64,000 nt of DNA from assembly GCA_038503035.1 (NCBI GenBank), contig JAVSML010001088.1, forward strand, positions 114,663-178,662. The letters run 5' to 3'. Both the position numbers and the translations under genes were made by a program. The notes under the pieces were generated by a model. It was not told the DNA's origin. It made no database searches and saw nothing but the letters and a program-made list of their open reading frames with translations. Source of the DNA: Crocodylus rhombifer. Its lineage: Eukaryota; Chordata; Crocodylia; Crocodylidae. Below, one piece after another: positions 1 through 9,980 of this stretch; position 1 is the stretch's first letter, and each line of letters begins with the position of its first letter.

Positions 1-575
1 AGGAAAGAGTACTGGGGTCAAATGACCCCCACCAGGTGTTCATCCAGCCTCCTTTTAAAAACCCCCAGGGTAGGAGCCAGCATCACTTCTCTTGGAAGTT
101 GGTTCCAGATCCTAGCCGCCCTGACAGTGAAGTAGCACCTCCTGATATCTAGCCTGAATCTACCCTCTGCCAGTTTGTGACCGTTATTTCTTGTCACTCC
201 TGGGAGTGCTCAGGAGAACAGGGACTCTCCCAATGCCTGCTGGTCCCCTCTGACTAGTTTGTAAATTGCCACTAGATCCTCCCTCAGCCTTCCCTTGTGG
301 AAGCTGAACAGATTCAGGTCCCTTAGCCTCTCCTCGTAGGGCCTGCCCTGCTGACCCTTGATCATGTGGGTGGCCATCCTCTGGACCCTTTTCATGCTGT
401 CCACATCCCTCTTGAAGTGCGGCACCCAGAACTGCATGCAGTACTCCAACTGTGGCCTAACCAGTGTCACATAGAGGGGGAGGATCACCTCTTTGGACCT
501 GCTTGAGATGCATCTGTGGATGCATGACAAGGTAAGGTTGTCCTTCCTGACTGCATCCCCACACTGTCGGCCCAA
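1..575 (-). mobile_element. CR1 LINE, 3' fragment (end of reverse transcriptase)
   Basis: Reading the minus strand, a 121-residue open frame (210-575) contains the end of a CR1 ORF2 reverse transcriptase: the blocks [15 protein letters not shown] and RPYEERLRDLNLF lie in the usual order. Similarity continues below 210 in another frame (a tail resembling NNGHKL then a final GVI-type end) down to the window edge, so a frameshift lies near 210 and the 3' UTR is cut by position 1. The copy is 5'-truncated near 575, the usual outcome of incomplete reverse transcription. It resembles the copy at 62290-63888 more than the older copies. It is a dead fragment with no promoter. Confidence 0.9.
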
Positions 576-632
576 ATTGAATTGGTGACTGAAGCTTCAC
601 ACATCCCAACATTTAGTACTTGGTTACACAAG

Positions 633-1265
633 TACAGGCAGCCCCCACTTAACATGGTTTCAATTAGCGCTATTTCACTATAGCTCTCATTTAAAATTGA
701 TACCTGGTGTCACTGAGCACTCAGCCAGTTATTCTATAGTGCTCAGTGGAATCAGTGAGTTTTGGTGGGAAGGCGAGGTGAAGCAGTGGTGGCAAATCAG
801 TGAGTTTTGGTGGGGCCTTTGCTGGTGCCCAGGGCCAGGACCAGGGGGGCCTGCACCCAGGGTGGGGCAGCAGGAATGTGGGGTCTGGGGCCAGGGCCAG
901 CAGGGGCCCATGCCCAGAGCAGGGCAGCAGAAGTGCCGGTGCCCAGGCTGGCACGTGGGGCCAGCAGGTGGGTGGGGATAGGCGGCAGCGGTGAGAAGCA
1001 GTGAGTGGCGGGGATGGGCATCAGCACAGGGCCTGCATTGGTGCCCAGGGCCAGTTGGGGACCAGGGCAGGGCAGCAGGAGTGCAGGCCCGGGCTGGCAT
1101 GTGGGGAGAGGTGGCAGTGGCAAGAAGTGGCAGCAAGAGGCAGCAGAAACCAATTACCTATATTTACATTCATTCCTATGAGAAATGGATTTCACTTAGC
1201 ACGGTTTTGCTTAGCACTCAGTTATTCTGGAACCAATTAAGAATGCTAAGCGTGGGTTGCCTGTA
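633..1265. mobile_element. pogo/Tigger-like non-autonomous DNA transposon
   Basis: A 629-bp unit (635-1263) is flanked by TA on both sides. Its ends are inverted: CAGGCAGCCCCCACTTA on the left against CAGGCAACCCACGCTTAGC read from the right. TA duplication with CAGG-type ends fits the Tc1/mariner pogo/Tigger group. Subterminal TTAGC/CTTAGCAC motifs recur at both ends. The centre (about 820-1130) is GC-rich and built from repeated blocks beginning GGTGCCCAGGGCCAG; the open frames there are by-products of that composition. No transposase is visible. The same type of ends bound 33679-34239. Confidence 0.75.
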
Positions 1266-1371
1266 CTAAATGACTGTGCAGTAATAACTGTGCAGTCCTC
1301 TTCTTGTGTAGATGTGGCCTTTGTGTAAAAAATAGGCCTGTCTGACAGTAGCAGGAGCAGATACTTTAGAG

Positions 1372-1490
1372 CAGTGGTCTCTAACCTTTTTATGGTGAAT
1401 ATCATTTTCTGTAAGTAAAGGGAACCCCAGGATCTACCACCTCTGCCCCATACCCTGGCCCCCATCTTACCCCCCAGCCAGAAGGCAAAA
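1372..1490. mobile_element. hAT-like terminal segment, cut by the gap
   Basis: The segment starts CAGTGGTCTCTAACCTTTTTA, close to the CAGTGGTTCTCAACCTTTTT ends common in vertebrate hAT elements. It runs into the run of N, and no matching right end is seen after the gap, so neither its length nor an 8-bp target duplication can be verified. Confidence 0.4.
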
Positions 1491-1500
1491 NNNNNNNNNN
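1491..1500. other. assembly gap (10 N)
   Basis: Ten N bases. The true gap size is unknown; the hAT-like segment to its left probably continues into it. Confidence 0.99.
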
Positions 1501-3056
1501 ATTACAGTACAGAACTAACTTGTATAACAATGTTTGAGACCCTTATTCTCTCCAGCATGATTTAAATCTTGAAATTCAGTGCATACAATCATTTTATCTC
1601 ACCCAAGGGTTGCTACTGTTGCTGGGATACACAGCACAGGCACTGATAAAGAAAGTTGGTCTAATTGATCCATCATCCAGTGTTTATCCTTGGTTCCGGC
1701 TTCATGTGTATATTATATTCTAAAGATAATTGTGAAAGATTGTTAACCCATTTTCTTCACAGCTAAGCTACTGGTGCCTGTGCTCACTGTTGCAATTAAG
1801 ACATTTATCCTACCACACGCTAAATGCAACTTTTGCAACTTTAAAGGTATATAATTAAAAACAGGTCTTGATTTAAAATAATAATAATAATACTTCCCAA
1901 AATTACATAACAGGTACAACATCACTCTAATGCTAAGCCAAAAATTGCCATTTGGAAACCCCACTCAACTCCCACCTGACACCCAAAGGTGCCTACACTC
2001 ACTAATAGACTCCTTGTTTGACTTTACATTTTCCTGAGCTCCTGGAATTGTACCTCTGCATGTACCCAGACCTATCTCAGTATTCATAATGTCGAACCAC
2101 TGAAACTAAATATTCCTCTGCCTAATATCAAAAAGAGCATTTAAGTATCTATATATTACAGAACTTGATCAGCCTTTAGACTTCTGTGTGCAAAACATAT
2201 TTTTATTATCTAACTGGAAGCACTGGACATTAAGTTGCCTGCCTGCTGGGTAGTAGTTACCTGTGGCACATGAAGTTTTATTTCTGCAGAAGCCCTTGCC
2301 TGAACAGCTATGCACTTAGGCTATATAAAAAATGGTCCCTAGTAATACAACTGGAAGTTAACAGAGTTTAGGTTCCCAAGCTACAAAAAAAGTGACACAA
2401 ATAGGCCCTGGATCAACAGCCACACAACTCATTAGACACCTGAAATATTTTTGATTGCAGTTTCCTAGGCATCTATACTAGGAGTGTTGGGCATAGTCAC
2501 AGGAGGCACATCTCCATGAGCGGGAATGTGCGTTTCCCCATGGACAAGAAGCATAGGCATACCTTGTGCTATTGCTACCTGTCCCTGGGAAGTACCCATG
2601 CCATGCATGCTCTGGTGTGTAGTATGTTACCCTGGGTGGGGTAGAGGAGGCTGGCATTAGTAACTATGCTGGCCCCAGCAGCCTTCCCTGGGGCCTTCTG
2701 GGAGCTGCAGTGGGGAACCTGGTTGGCAGCTGGAATGTGGCTCTGGCTGGGCAGGCCCCAGTTTTGGAAGGCATGGACTTCCACCATGTGCTCCACCCTG
2801 TATTTTTTAGGCATGGGTTTTTTGACCCTGGGATGTCCTGGGGTCAAACTCCTCTCTCTGCCCTGTTGCAAAGTAGCAGCATGGGGAATGTCTTGTGTGT
2901 GGCATGTGTGGTTTGTGGCACCTCAGACAGATACCTGCATTCACCTCGATGCACCCAAGGTGTGCCTAAACTTTTGTCTAAACTCTTTTTAACTTGTCTC
3001 CAGAGAAGACTCCATCAGTAGATGATAATAATGCTTCTCTTCTATTAACAAATTGA
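1501..3056. other. unassigned, mostly unique DNA
   Basis: AT-rich, with a short (ATA)n run near 1878-1892. Around 2575-2990 the sequence turns GC-richer and the ORFs on both strands are composition effects. The stretch around 2905-2930 (TGTGGTTTGTGGCA) recurs near 50926-50940, so part may be an undescribed interspersed repeat. No gene is visible. Confidence 0.5.
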
Positions 3057-3345
3057 GGGCGCATCTACACAAGACGTATACTGCAGAGCTGACTAACGAG
3101 CTCTGCAGTAAACATCTTAGCATCCTCACATACAGGAAACTAATAAACTCCACAGCAGGGCAGGACTTATAAATACAAGTCCTGCCCTGCTGAAGATTTT
3201 TTTCATGTGCAGTTTTTTCATGTAGCTGCTGACCCAGCTGGTTGGGGCATGAGGGTGCTTCAGTACAGGGGCTGCCTGCTGGCTAGCTCTGTATTGAAGC
3301 ACCCTCATGCCCCAATTAGCCCATCCACAGCACATTAAGTCCTGC
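3057..3345. repeat. hairpin-bearing interspersed repeat (family A), copy 1
   Basis: Starts GGGCGCATCTACACAAGA, the end type shared by the MITEs in this window. It carries a stem: GGGGCATGAGGGTGCTTCA near 3243 pairs with TGAAGCACCCTCATGCCCC near 3295, around a loop with CTGCCTGCTGGCTAG. The same order of blocks occurs at 46252-46695 and 61430-61850. Also present is a smaller stem, CAGGGCAGGACTT/AAGTCCTGCCCTG, near 3152-3192. The right end is not clear. Confidence 0.6.
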
Positions 3346-4510
3346 TGGAGGAGCCCTGGGCCAGGAGGAGCAAAGACTTCTTCAGGTAGATTGGTTGAGA
3401 GAAAGACTGGAGTGTGGCACTCCCTGACTGGACAAGGCTAAGGTGATGTCATGCAGAGGGATATAAGGTCAGGTAGGTTGCTTTGGGGAGGAGAGAGAAG
3501 GTGCTAGGGGCTGCTGAAGTGGGAAGTCCCCTCCAAGGGGGGAAGAAATCTGCAGCTAGAGAAAGGGGAAACTTAGGGAGAGAGAAAGAGAATTATCCTG
3601 GTGTCTGGGAACTCCTTTCTCCTTTTCTCCCTGCTTTTCTGAAGTTTTAAGGGATGAATACTGGGGAGGAGGGTGCTGATTCCTTGGGTTGGCTGGCCAG
3701 GAATTAGGCTTGGCAGTTTTTAAACAGAGTTGAAACCTTGGAGTTTATAATCCTGCCAATGTTGGGCTAGGGTTGAAGTTTGTAACCTTCTGCTCCCACT
3801 GGAGCTGTGGCCCAGACTACCTGCAGACCATGCCTAGAGGGTAGGCCTGGCTTTCCCCTTTTGTTTCTTTTGATGGTCCTTTGCTCCCTCCAAACTGTAT
3901 GATTGGGCCAGCTGCAGCCAGTAATCAACTTGGCTCCCTTTTGAGTTTGTCCTGCAGTTTCTGTCCCAGCCCAGAAGTTTTGGGGTGTGAGCCAAGATGA
4001 CTGGAGCCATGTCACCCCCTTCCCCCACCCCAACACAAGCACAGCCATGTCACCTGCCTCCTTCCCCCCCTCCCCACACACACACACAGCCTCTTGATGG
4101 GAGCAAAGATTGGAGCAGCTTCCCAAGGTGTGGTGACCTCCAGTTGTAAGACAGCTCTGGTGTGGACCCTGGAACTAACCCTGGGGGAGCTCCAAGTCCC
4201 AGACTAGGCTGGGCTGGGGTGAAATGTTTTTAAAGAGGTTCAGCCCATGAACTGTAGTTATATAGTGTGTTTATACTGTGTTTAAAGTTTTGGTTTTTGA
4301 TATGTTTTAATTGTGTTTTGATAACAAACTTGTATTTGTGGGTTTATATTGCTTGTAAGAATGGGGCTCTGTCTGTGTAGAATACCCAAGTCAAATTTAG
4401 TGTTCCCATATTATTGGGTGGAGGCTTGAGCCAGTGGTATTATTCATTGGGTATCCTGGAATGTGAATCCAGCCTTTCTTGCTGCCAACCTTCTTGCAGT
4501 AGAGGGATTA
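3346..4510 (+). mobile_element. possible LTR-retrotransposon LTR/leader segment
   Basis: This stretch has no coding signal but looks promoter- and leader-like. TGATGTCAT at about 3440 is followed by GATATAAGG near 3460. A purine-rich tract follows, and a distal block (about 4420-4505, GGAGGCTTGAGCCAGTGG to CTTGCTGCCAACC) recalls the region after Gypsy-type LTRs in reptiles. Paired LTRs, a polypurine tract or a clear TG...CA boundary were not found. The ORFs in it are chance frames. The assignment is a memory-based inference and may be wrong. Confidence 0.3.
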
Positions 4511-5699
4511 CATATTAATAAGAGCATATGGTCTATCCATGGGAATGTTACTGACTTCCAGGGGAATTCTGTGAATTGTGTTTTCAGAATCAAACCATAA
4601 TGCTATTACTGCTTCCCACTGAAAAAAACTGTACTGGTGTTAATAAGGATTTTGTATGGGAAAAGGATTACAAGACTGAAATATACAGAGATTCCTTTCC
4701 CCGGTGGAATTCGGTTAAGAATATTTTGCCTTAATTGCACATATGTTTCAGCTTTTAGTTAATTCAGAAGTTAAAGGACAATCCCAGGAATGTTTAAATA
4801 ATGTTAAGAAGACAGATACTTTTGCCAATATTGAGGTTCTTCTACTTCTATAAGACATTTTTTCTGTGTCCTATTTCAAATGATGCTGTCAGATTTATTC
4901 AAAATACTATACTGCATTTCTCCTTGCATTGCTACTTCATTCCATGCTTCTCATTTTCATTTTGTTTATCTATTTTGTCTTTGTTTTTATTACTAAGGGA
5001 ACTGAGATTTACATGTCACTTCCTATTTATAAAAAAGTAAAATAAAGTACTGGCTAAATGATTTCATGCAGCTATCAGATATCAGGTCAAGCGTTCATTT
5101 ACAACTGAAAGTTCTTGGATATATGATGTGCTTGGTTTTGTTGACATGGAAAGAAATCAGTTAAAGAGAACTGAACAGAGAACAGTGTACCTCAGTGAGT
5201 ATATGTGCTACTAAAGAAGGAAGCAGAGTTCTGAATTCACCATACAAGACTTCCAGTATTGGAAAGAGATTCTACCATATTACAAAGTTACTTTTGAGAA
5301 GTACGATTTTGAAGTAAAGTTTTTATAACCCACATATTTTAACCCAAATATGTAATTCTTCTAATAATGAGAAATATAAGGATAAATAGTCAGCTGGTAA
5401 CCTGTTATAGATGTACTGAAATAAAGGAACATCAGTTGAGGATGTCCTGTGGTTTCAATATTAAGCAGTAATGTGGGATCTCTAAATCAGTTTACAGTTA
5501 TATAGTATGATATAATCTATCTGGTTGTTACTCTGCTGAACTCCAAATAATTCTCTCTCACCTCATTTCTCAAAGACTTAAATCCAAGGTTAAAATTTTC
5601 AACCTTGAATGCTTGCAGTGAAGAACCTATATCCATGTTTAGACCCATAAAGTGAGATTTCTAAATATAAGTAGCCTGTTCTGCATATGCAGCGCTCCA
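4511..5699. other. unassigned AT-rich DNA
   Basis: No repeat or coding pattern recognised. The 79-residue plus-strand frame at 4801-5040 is T-rich and hydrophobic by composition only. Confidence 0.5.
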
Positions 5700-6732
5700 T
5701 TGAAGTCACTAATTTCCTTGTGCTTTATTTTTACTGAGATGGATGGTAATGTGTGCATGTGTGTGTGTGATTGTCTTCCATGATTCTGTTATCTGTGGAA
5801 CTGAAGATGGCTGATGAGGCCAATCCAGGATTAGCAGACTCTGTTGCAATTTGGGCCCATGTTTCCATGTGGGGTGGGTGTTTTGGGTTCTTGGTTTGAT
5901 CTGTGAGATGCTTTTTCTGCTGCTCCTCTTTCTCTGTTTCCTGTTGTTGTTGTAAGGTTTCAAAGTAATGATATCCCTGAAGTAGACTCTTTCTTCATTT
6001 GGGGTGGTCCTGGGTGATAGTCTCCCACAAGTTGATATTGATGTTCAAGCTGGCCTTGAGGATATCCTTGAAGAGCTTTCTCTGGCCTCCTCTTGAATGT
6101 ATGTTTTGACTGAGCTGGGCGAATAAAACTTGCTTCAGGAGTCTGGAGTTAGACATCTGGGTGATATGGCCAGCTCAGTGAAGTTGGTGTCAGATGATCA
6201 TCACCTCAATGCTTGTGCTGTTTGCTTGCAAAAAGACACTAATGTTGGTGTGTCTGTCTGCTGACTAGATTTGATGATGGTACTTCTCCAACGACTTGAG
6301 GTGTCTCCTGTACATTGTCTCAGTAAGGTGGGGATTGGAACTGCTTGATAAACAATGAGCTTGGTTCTGGGTCAGATGCTGTGATCTTCAAACATCCATT
6401 TCCTCAGGCTTCCGAAGGCTGCACTTGCACATCTGAGGTGATGTTGGATTTCTTTGTCGATGTCAGCCTTCTGTGAGAGATTACTTCTGAGGTATGGGAA
6501 ATAATGCTTTCCAGAGCTGGGGGCTGCTCATTAAGAGCTTATTGATGGAGGACTTTAGTCTTCTGAATGTTAAGCATTAATCCCATTTTCTTGTATGCCT
6601 TGGTAAAGACATTGACAATTGCCTGAAGGTCTGCTTTTGAGTAAGCGCACAGTATAGCATCATCAGCATGCTGGAGCTCAATGATTGAGATCGGGGTGGT
6701 TTTGGTTTTGGCTTGGAGTTGGCTCAGATTAA
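5700..6732 (-). mobile_element. LINE-X (non-CR1 LINE), 3' half in sense orientation
   Basis: On the minus strand this reads as the second half of a non-LTR reverse transcriptase. The active-site block is LQHADDAILCAYSKADLQ (YADD box with Y to H, both aspartates kept), followed by KKMGLMLNIQKTKV, a decayed thumb, then RKLFKDILKASL and a C-terminal zinc-knuckle remnant ending WIGLISHL near 5800-5880. Several stops and shifts break it. The order RT, K/R-rich linker, Cys/His knuckle is typical of one animal LINE group that I recognise by motif but do not name. The upstream half lies inverted at 6733-7142. The tail ends in a CA-rich run near 5740-5775. Confidence 0.75.
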
Positions 6733-7142
6733 TTTCAGTGTGGGTTTAGGGCATCAGGAAGCACAACTGATATGATCTTCACTGCTTACCAGCTGCAGGA
6801 AAAATGCCAGGAGCAACACAAACCCCTCTACATGGCCTTCTTTAAACTTCAGGAAAGCCTTTGAGTCTATCAAGCAGGAAGCACTGTGGAGGATCCTTCT
6901 GAAGTATGGATGCCTGCCAAAATTAATCACCATTCTTTGCCTGCTTCACGACAGTATGTGGGCCGTGCTTCTGAATAATGGATCTATCATAGGTCCCTTT
7001 GAGGTTAAGATGGGAGTTAAGCAAGACTGCACGATCACCCCAGCACTCTTCTCAATATTCCTTACCACAGTGCTACATTGAACCACCAACAAGCTTCCAT
7101 ACGGAATGGAGCTAAACTACTGAATGGGCAGTAGGCTCTGTG
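6733..7142 (+). mobile_element. LINE-X RT first half, inverted (5' inversion)
   Basis: On the plus strand the frame opens CGFRASGSTTDMIFTAYQLQ, then KPLYMAF (RT palm A area). Past a frameshift it runs on through blocks resembling HDSM, GVKQDC, SIFLTT and PYGMELNY. These are the RT motifs just before the YADD box. They stop near 7140, where the family would go on into the sequence that starts the minus-strand half at 6732. The two halves are thus head to head with a nearly exact junction, the signature of twin priming during target-primed reverse transcription. Confidence 0.75.
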
Positions 7143-7196
7143 TGTGGGTATGTATACATACACATGCATGCACATGCACACACACACACATATTCA
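7143..7196. repeat. TG/CA-rich microsatellite
   Basis: Alternating purine-pyrimidine run with TGTGTG, ATACATACAC, CATGCATGCACATGCACACACACACACAT. It abuts the inverted LINE-X segment. Confidence 0.85.
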
Positions 7197-7309
7197 TGTC
7201 CAACTTAAAAATAAAAATCTCTGGATAACATGTTATAGCTCAATTGGAATGATAGCAAAACTGATCTAATCAAAGTCAATTAGATGTCTTAAGGCATATC
7301 TATACTATA

Positions 7310-8028
7310 CTAGCCAATTGCCCTTCAAGAATTACGGGGGGTGAGAAGAGGGCTGGGATGGAGTGCTGCCACCTAACACCCCAGGCTTCCACTGTTCTGC
7401 CTCTTGCAGGGAGTGGGGTGGGGGAGCTGAGGACAGCAGCTCTGTCCAGTTCAGCATGGTTTTGGAGTCATGGTGATGCTCCTCCATGCTTGGAGCACTC
7501 TGATTGGCTGTTTGAATGATGCGGGGGGGGACAGAGACCTGTGTCCTTTCCCTCACCCCATCTCCAGCTGGGCTGGGGCCTGGGCCATTCTCCTGAACCC
7601 TCTGCCGCTTCAGACCATAACCCCCCCTCCCCTTCCTGCTCCCTTCCCTCCCCTGTTCCCCACTGCATCCCCTCCATACTGGTTGTTTTTGCAGGAGTGG
7701 GCACTGACCCCTGGCTCCAAGGAGCAGACCCAGGGGTGTGAGGCCAATACTGTTGGCCTGTCCCCCACTCCACCACCTCTGTTATGGCAGCGCCCCAGTC
7801 CCTGTAGTCCCCCTCTGCCTCCAAGACGCAGGGGAGGAGGGTGAGGCCAGCAGAGCCTCCACCCACCACTACCCTCCGGCCCCTCAGTCCCCACTGTAAT
7901 GGCAGCGCTACGCTGTCTGTCCCTGTCTGTTTAGGGCACTCTGATTGGCTGCCAAGACAGCCAATCAGAGTGAAAATAAAGCTTTATGGACAGATAGACA
8001 GACTGACTTAGGCTTTTATAATATTAGA
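7310..8028 (-). mobile_element. Helitron-like non-autonomous element
   Basis: Read on the minus strand the unit begins TCTAATATTATAAAAGCC, followed by GTCAGTCTGTCTATCTGTCC. It ends with a weak stem (CCCGTAATTCTTGAAGGG) about ten bases before CTAG, followed by T. A TC start, an end hairpin and CTAG|T are Helitron hallmarks, and there are no terminal inverted repeats. The base before the TC is T rather than the expected A, so the insertion site is imperfect. Inside, ACTCTGATTGGCTG occurs at about 7498 and as a hairpin at 7937-7972. The C-rich frames are not genes. Another class of 'TATACTAGC...ATATTAG' element is possible. Confidence 0.5.
7937..7972. repeat. perfect 15-bp hairpin
   Basis: CACTCTGATTGGCTG, loop CCAAGA, CAGCCAATCAGAGTG. 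The left-arm sequence also occurs near 7497-7511 in the same element. ATTGG is a CCAAT-box core, so NF-Y binding is conceivable but unproven. Confidence 0.9.
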
Positions 8029-8914
8029 ATACAGCACAGTGTAAGGTATCTGAGCTATCTTGTGACATCTAGTACTGAATCTAGTACTTGAACTAACATA
8101 GATATCTCTACAGTGCACTGCAATATTCAATATAGTTTGAAGTCTTTGATTTGGGTTAGCCCCAAAAAAGGACTCAAATGTTACATGTGGTACCTAGGTG
8201 CCTTGGTCCAAAATTAAATTTCTGGAAACCTCTTCTTAGTTGCTACCTAACTCTGTCAGCACCTAAACTCACCAGGATCCTCAGCTCACTAAAGTTCTGC
8301 TTCTGTATGTGACCAGCAGTGGCTTAGTCTTGACAGGTCTGAACAGATTGATGGCTGTGTCACACTTAAAGCTCAATTGGAATCCACTAACTGGAAGGTC
8401 CTCTGCCTGTACCCCCTATTTTCCAGGGATGGATCCAGAGCAGGTATTGTGGTATGGTAATGCCCTTTTTTGCCATTGAGAAATCGGGTCTCAGCCACCA
8501 GGCACATGTGCAGTTAGCTATCTAACATCCAAATGGAGCCTACCAGTAGCAGCCTTGTTTTCAGTGTGCTGGATCTGCTACTGGTAGGCTCCATTTGGTA
8601 GAAGTTTTCAAGGCAGGATGGACACAGATTTACAAGATTAGGCCTTAAGTGGCAGTTGTTATTTTCTTTTAAAATATGACCAGCAGAGGAAGAAGTGTTG
8701 TTGGTGTGCTTGTCCAACTTTTACCACTGGGATTAGTGGTTAAAGACCTCACACAAGAAACAGGTGATAGTTTGTATTTCCTTTTGCGCCTAAGGAGTTT
8801 GAAACCCACATTTTTCACCTCCCAAATTTGTACCTTAATAACCAGGCTAAGCTATTCTTGGAGGAGAAAGCCAGTCTACCCTTCCTGTTTAATGTGGCCA
8901 CACTGCAGAAAAAG
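8029..8914. other. unassigned DNA with one strong hairpin
   Basis: No coding pattern. It contains the hairpin at 8529-8598. Text near 8200-8290 (CCTAGGTGCC, AGCACCTAAACTC) recalls degenerate interspersed repeats but cannot be assigned. Confidence 0.45.
8529..8598. repeat. perfect 24-bp inverted repeat with 22-bp loop
   Basis: The left arm 8529-8552 (CCAAATGGAGCCTACCAG...) pairs without mismatch with 8575-8598. It does not coincide with a recognised element end. Confidence 0.95.
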
Positions 8915-9105
8915 ATTTCAAAGAAGCACAGGGATGGAAGGAATCTCAAAGGTCATTTAGCCAATACCCTGCACAGATATAGGATTCACTATGCCTAAAC
9001 CATAACAGGTAGAACCCTGTCCAGTCTCTTCTTGAAAATCACCAGTGAAGATTCCCCAGTTTCCCTAGAAAGTTTCTTTCTTTTTCCTACTGTTAACTTA
9101 CAATT
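8915..9105 (-). mobile_element. CR1 3' UTR fragment, old
   Basis: Antisense CR1 tail: GGGATGGAAGGAATCTCAAAGGTCATTTAGCC, AATACCCTGCACAG, then a TCTTCTTGAAAATC and CCCTAGAAAG series, matching in order the end of CR1 3' regions. The copy is strongly diverged. A MITE begins five bases downstream. Confidence 0.65.
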
Positions 9106-9109
9106 CGTT

Positions 9110-9980
9110 GGGTGCATCTACATGTGATGTTAATACTATAAAGGCTAACTGCACAGTAAAATTCTGCTTAGTAATTCTTCCCTGGGAGTATGTCTACATG
9201 TGCTCCCTGTTGGAAGCAAATCTGCTCCAAACACTTTCAGCCCATACAGAGCTGCTCCTACCCTGCTCTGGCCCCCTGCAGCAGCCAAGGGGAGCTGTAG
9301 GCTCCCCCAGGGTGCTAGCCTAGGGGCTGGCAGGGAGCACAGGGGACAGTCCCAATGCCTACAGGGCCAGGAGAGCTCTGTCAGCTGTAATTACAGCTAT
9401 CTCCTGGCCCCATGCACATCAGAAGGAGCAGATCCTGATTGGAACAGGTCCAGGAGACAGCTGCTACTGCAGAGCTTTTCCAGCCCTGTGCACTTGAGGA
9501 CAAGCCCCATGCCCGGTAAGGCTAACTGAAAGCTGGGGGCTAACTGAAAGCTGCTCCAGAAGTGAGCCAGCTCTTGGCCAGCCCCTGGCTGGTCAGAGAA
9601 ACCCCCAACAGAAGTGGGACAGCCTCCAGCTAGCCCCCAGCTGTTCAGGGAAGTAGAAAGTTCCCCAGTCCTGGTGCTGCTCAGCTCCCAGGTGCTGGGA
9701 CAGGGCAGGGTAGAGAGATGCCTTGTCCCAGCACTGCTCAGCTCCCTGCTTCTGGGGAGAACTGTGAGCTGAGCAGTGCCAGGACTATTCCTACCTTGGA
9801 GGACTGAGGGAGTTCCCTATCCTCTGTGGCTCCCTGATGTTGTAGCTGATCGGGAGCAAATTTGTGCTACTGTGCAATACCTACTGTGCAGTTAGTTTAC
9901 TACCTATATTTACATGTAGTAGCTAACTGCACAGTAGATTAATTTACAGCACAGTAAATGGTGTGCATGTGTAGATATTG
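9110..9980. mobile_element. inverted-repeat DNA element (GGGTGCATCTACA ends)
   Basis: Left end GGGTGCATCTACATGTGATG; right end GTGCATGTGTAGATAT, inverted. TACTGTGCAGT/ACTGCACAGTA palindromes lie just inside both ends (about 9147, 9888-9895, 9930-9955). The GC-rich centre has no convincing protein. Its right part (CTGATCGGGAGCAAATTTG) is the reverse complement of the left part of 11856-12845, so the two are relatives in opposite orientation. The right boundary blurs into the PLE tail. I place it among Harbinger-type MITEs by its ends; crocodilian 'Chompy' MITEs are a candidate name. Confidence 0.6.

Noticed and set aside
697..1269. Overlapping Gly/Pro-rich ORFs on both strands
   Set aside because: They are products of the repetitive GC-rich core of the pogo-like element.
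5700..7142. Two independent LINE insertions instead of an inversion
   Set aside because: The pieces are complementary parts of the RT meeting at one point, which is more simply explained by one inverted insertion. A consensus alignment would settle it.
7332..7894. Several Pro/Gly-rich ORFs on both strands
   Set aside because: Low-complexity C-rich filler of the Helitron-like unit; four frames are open at once.
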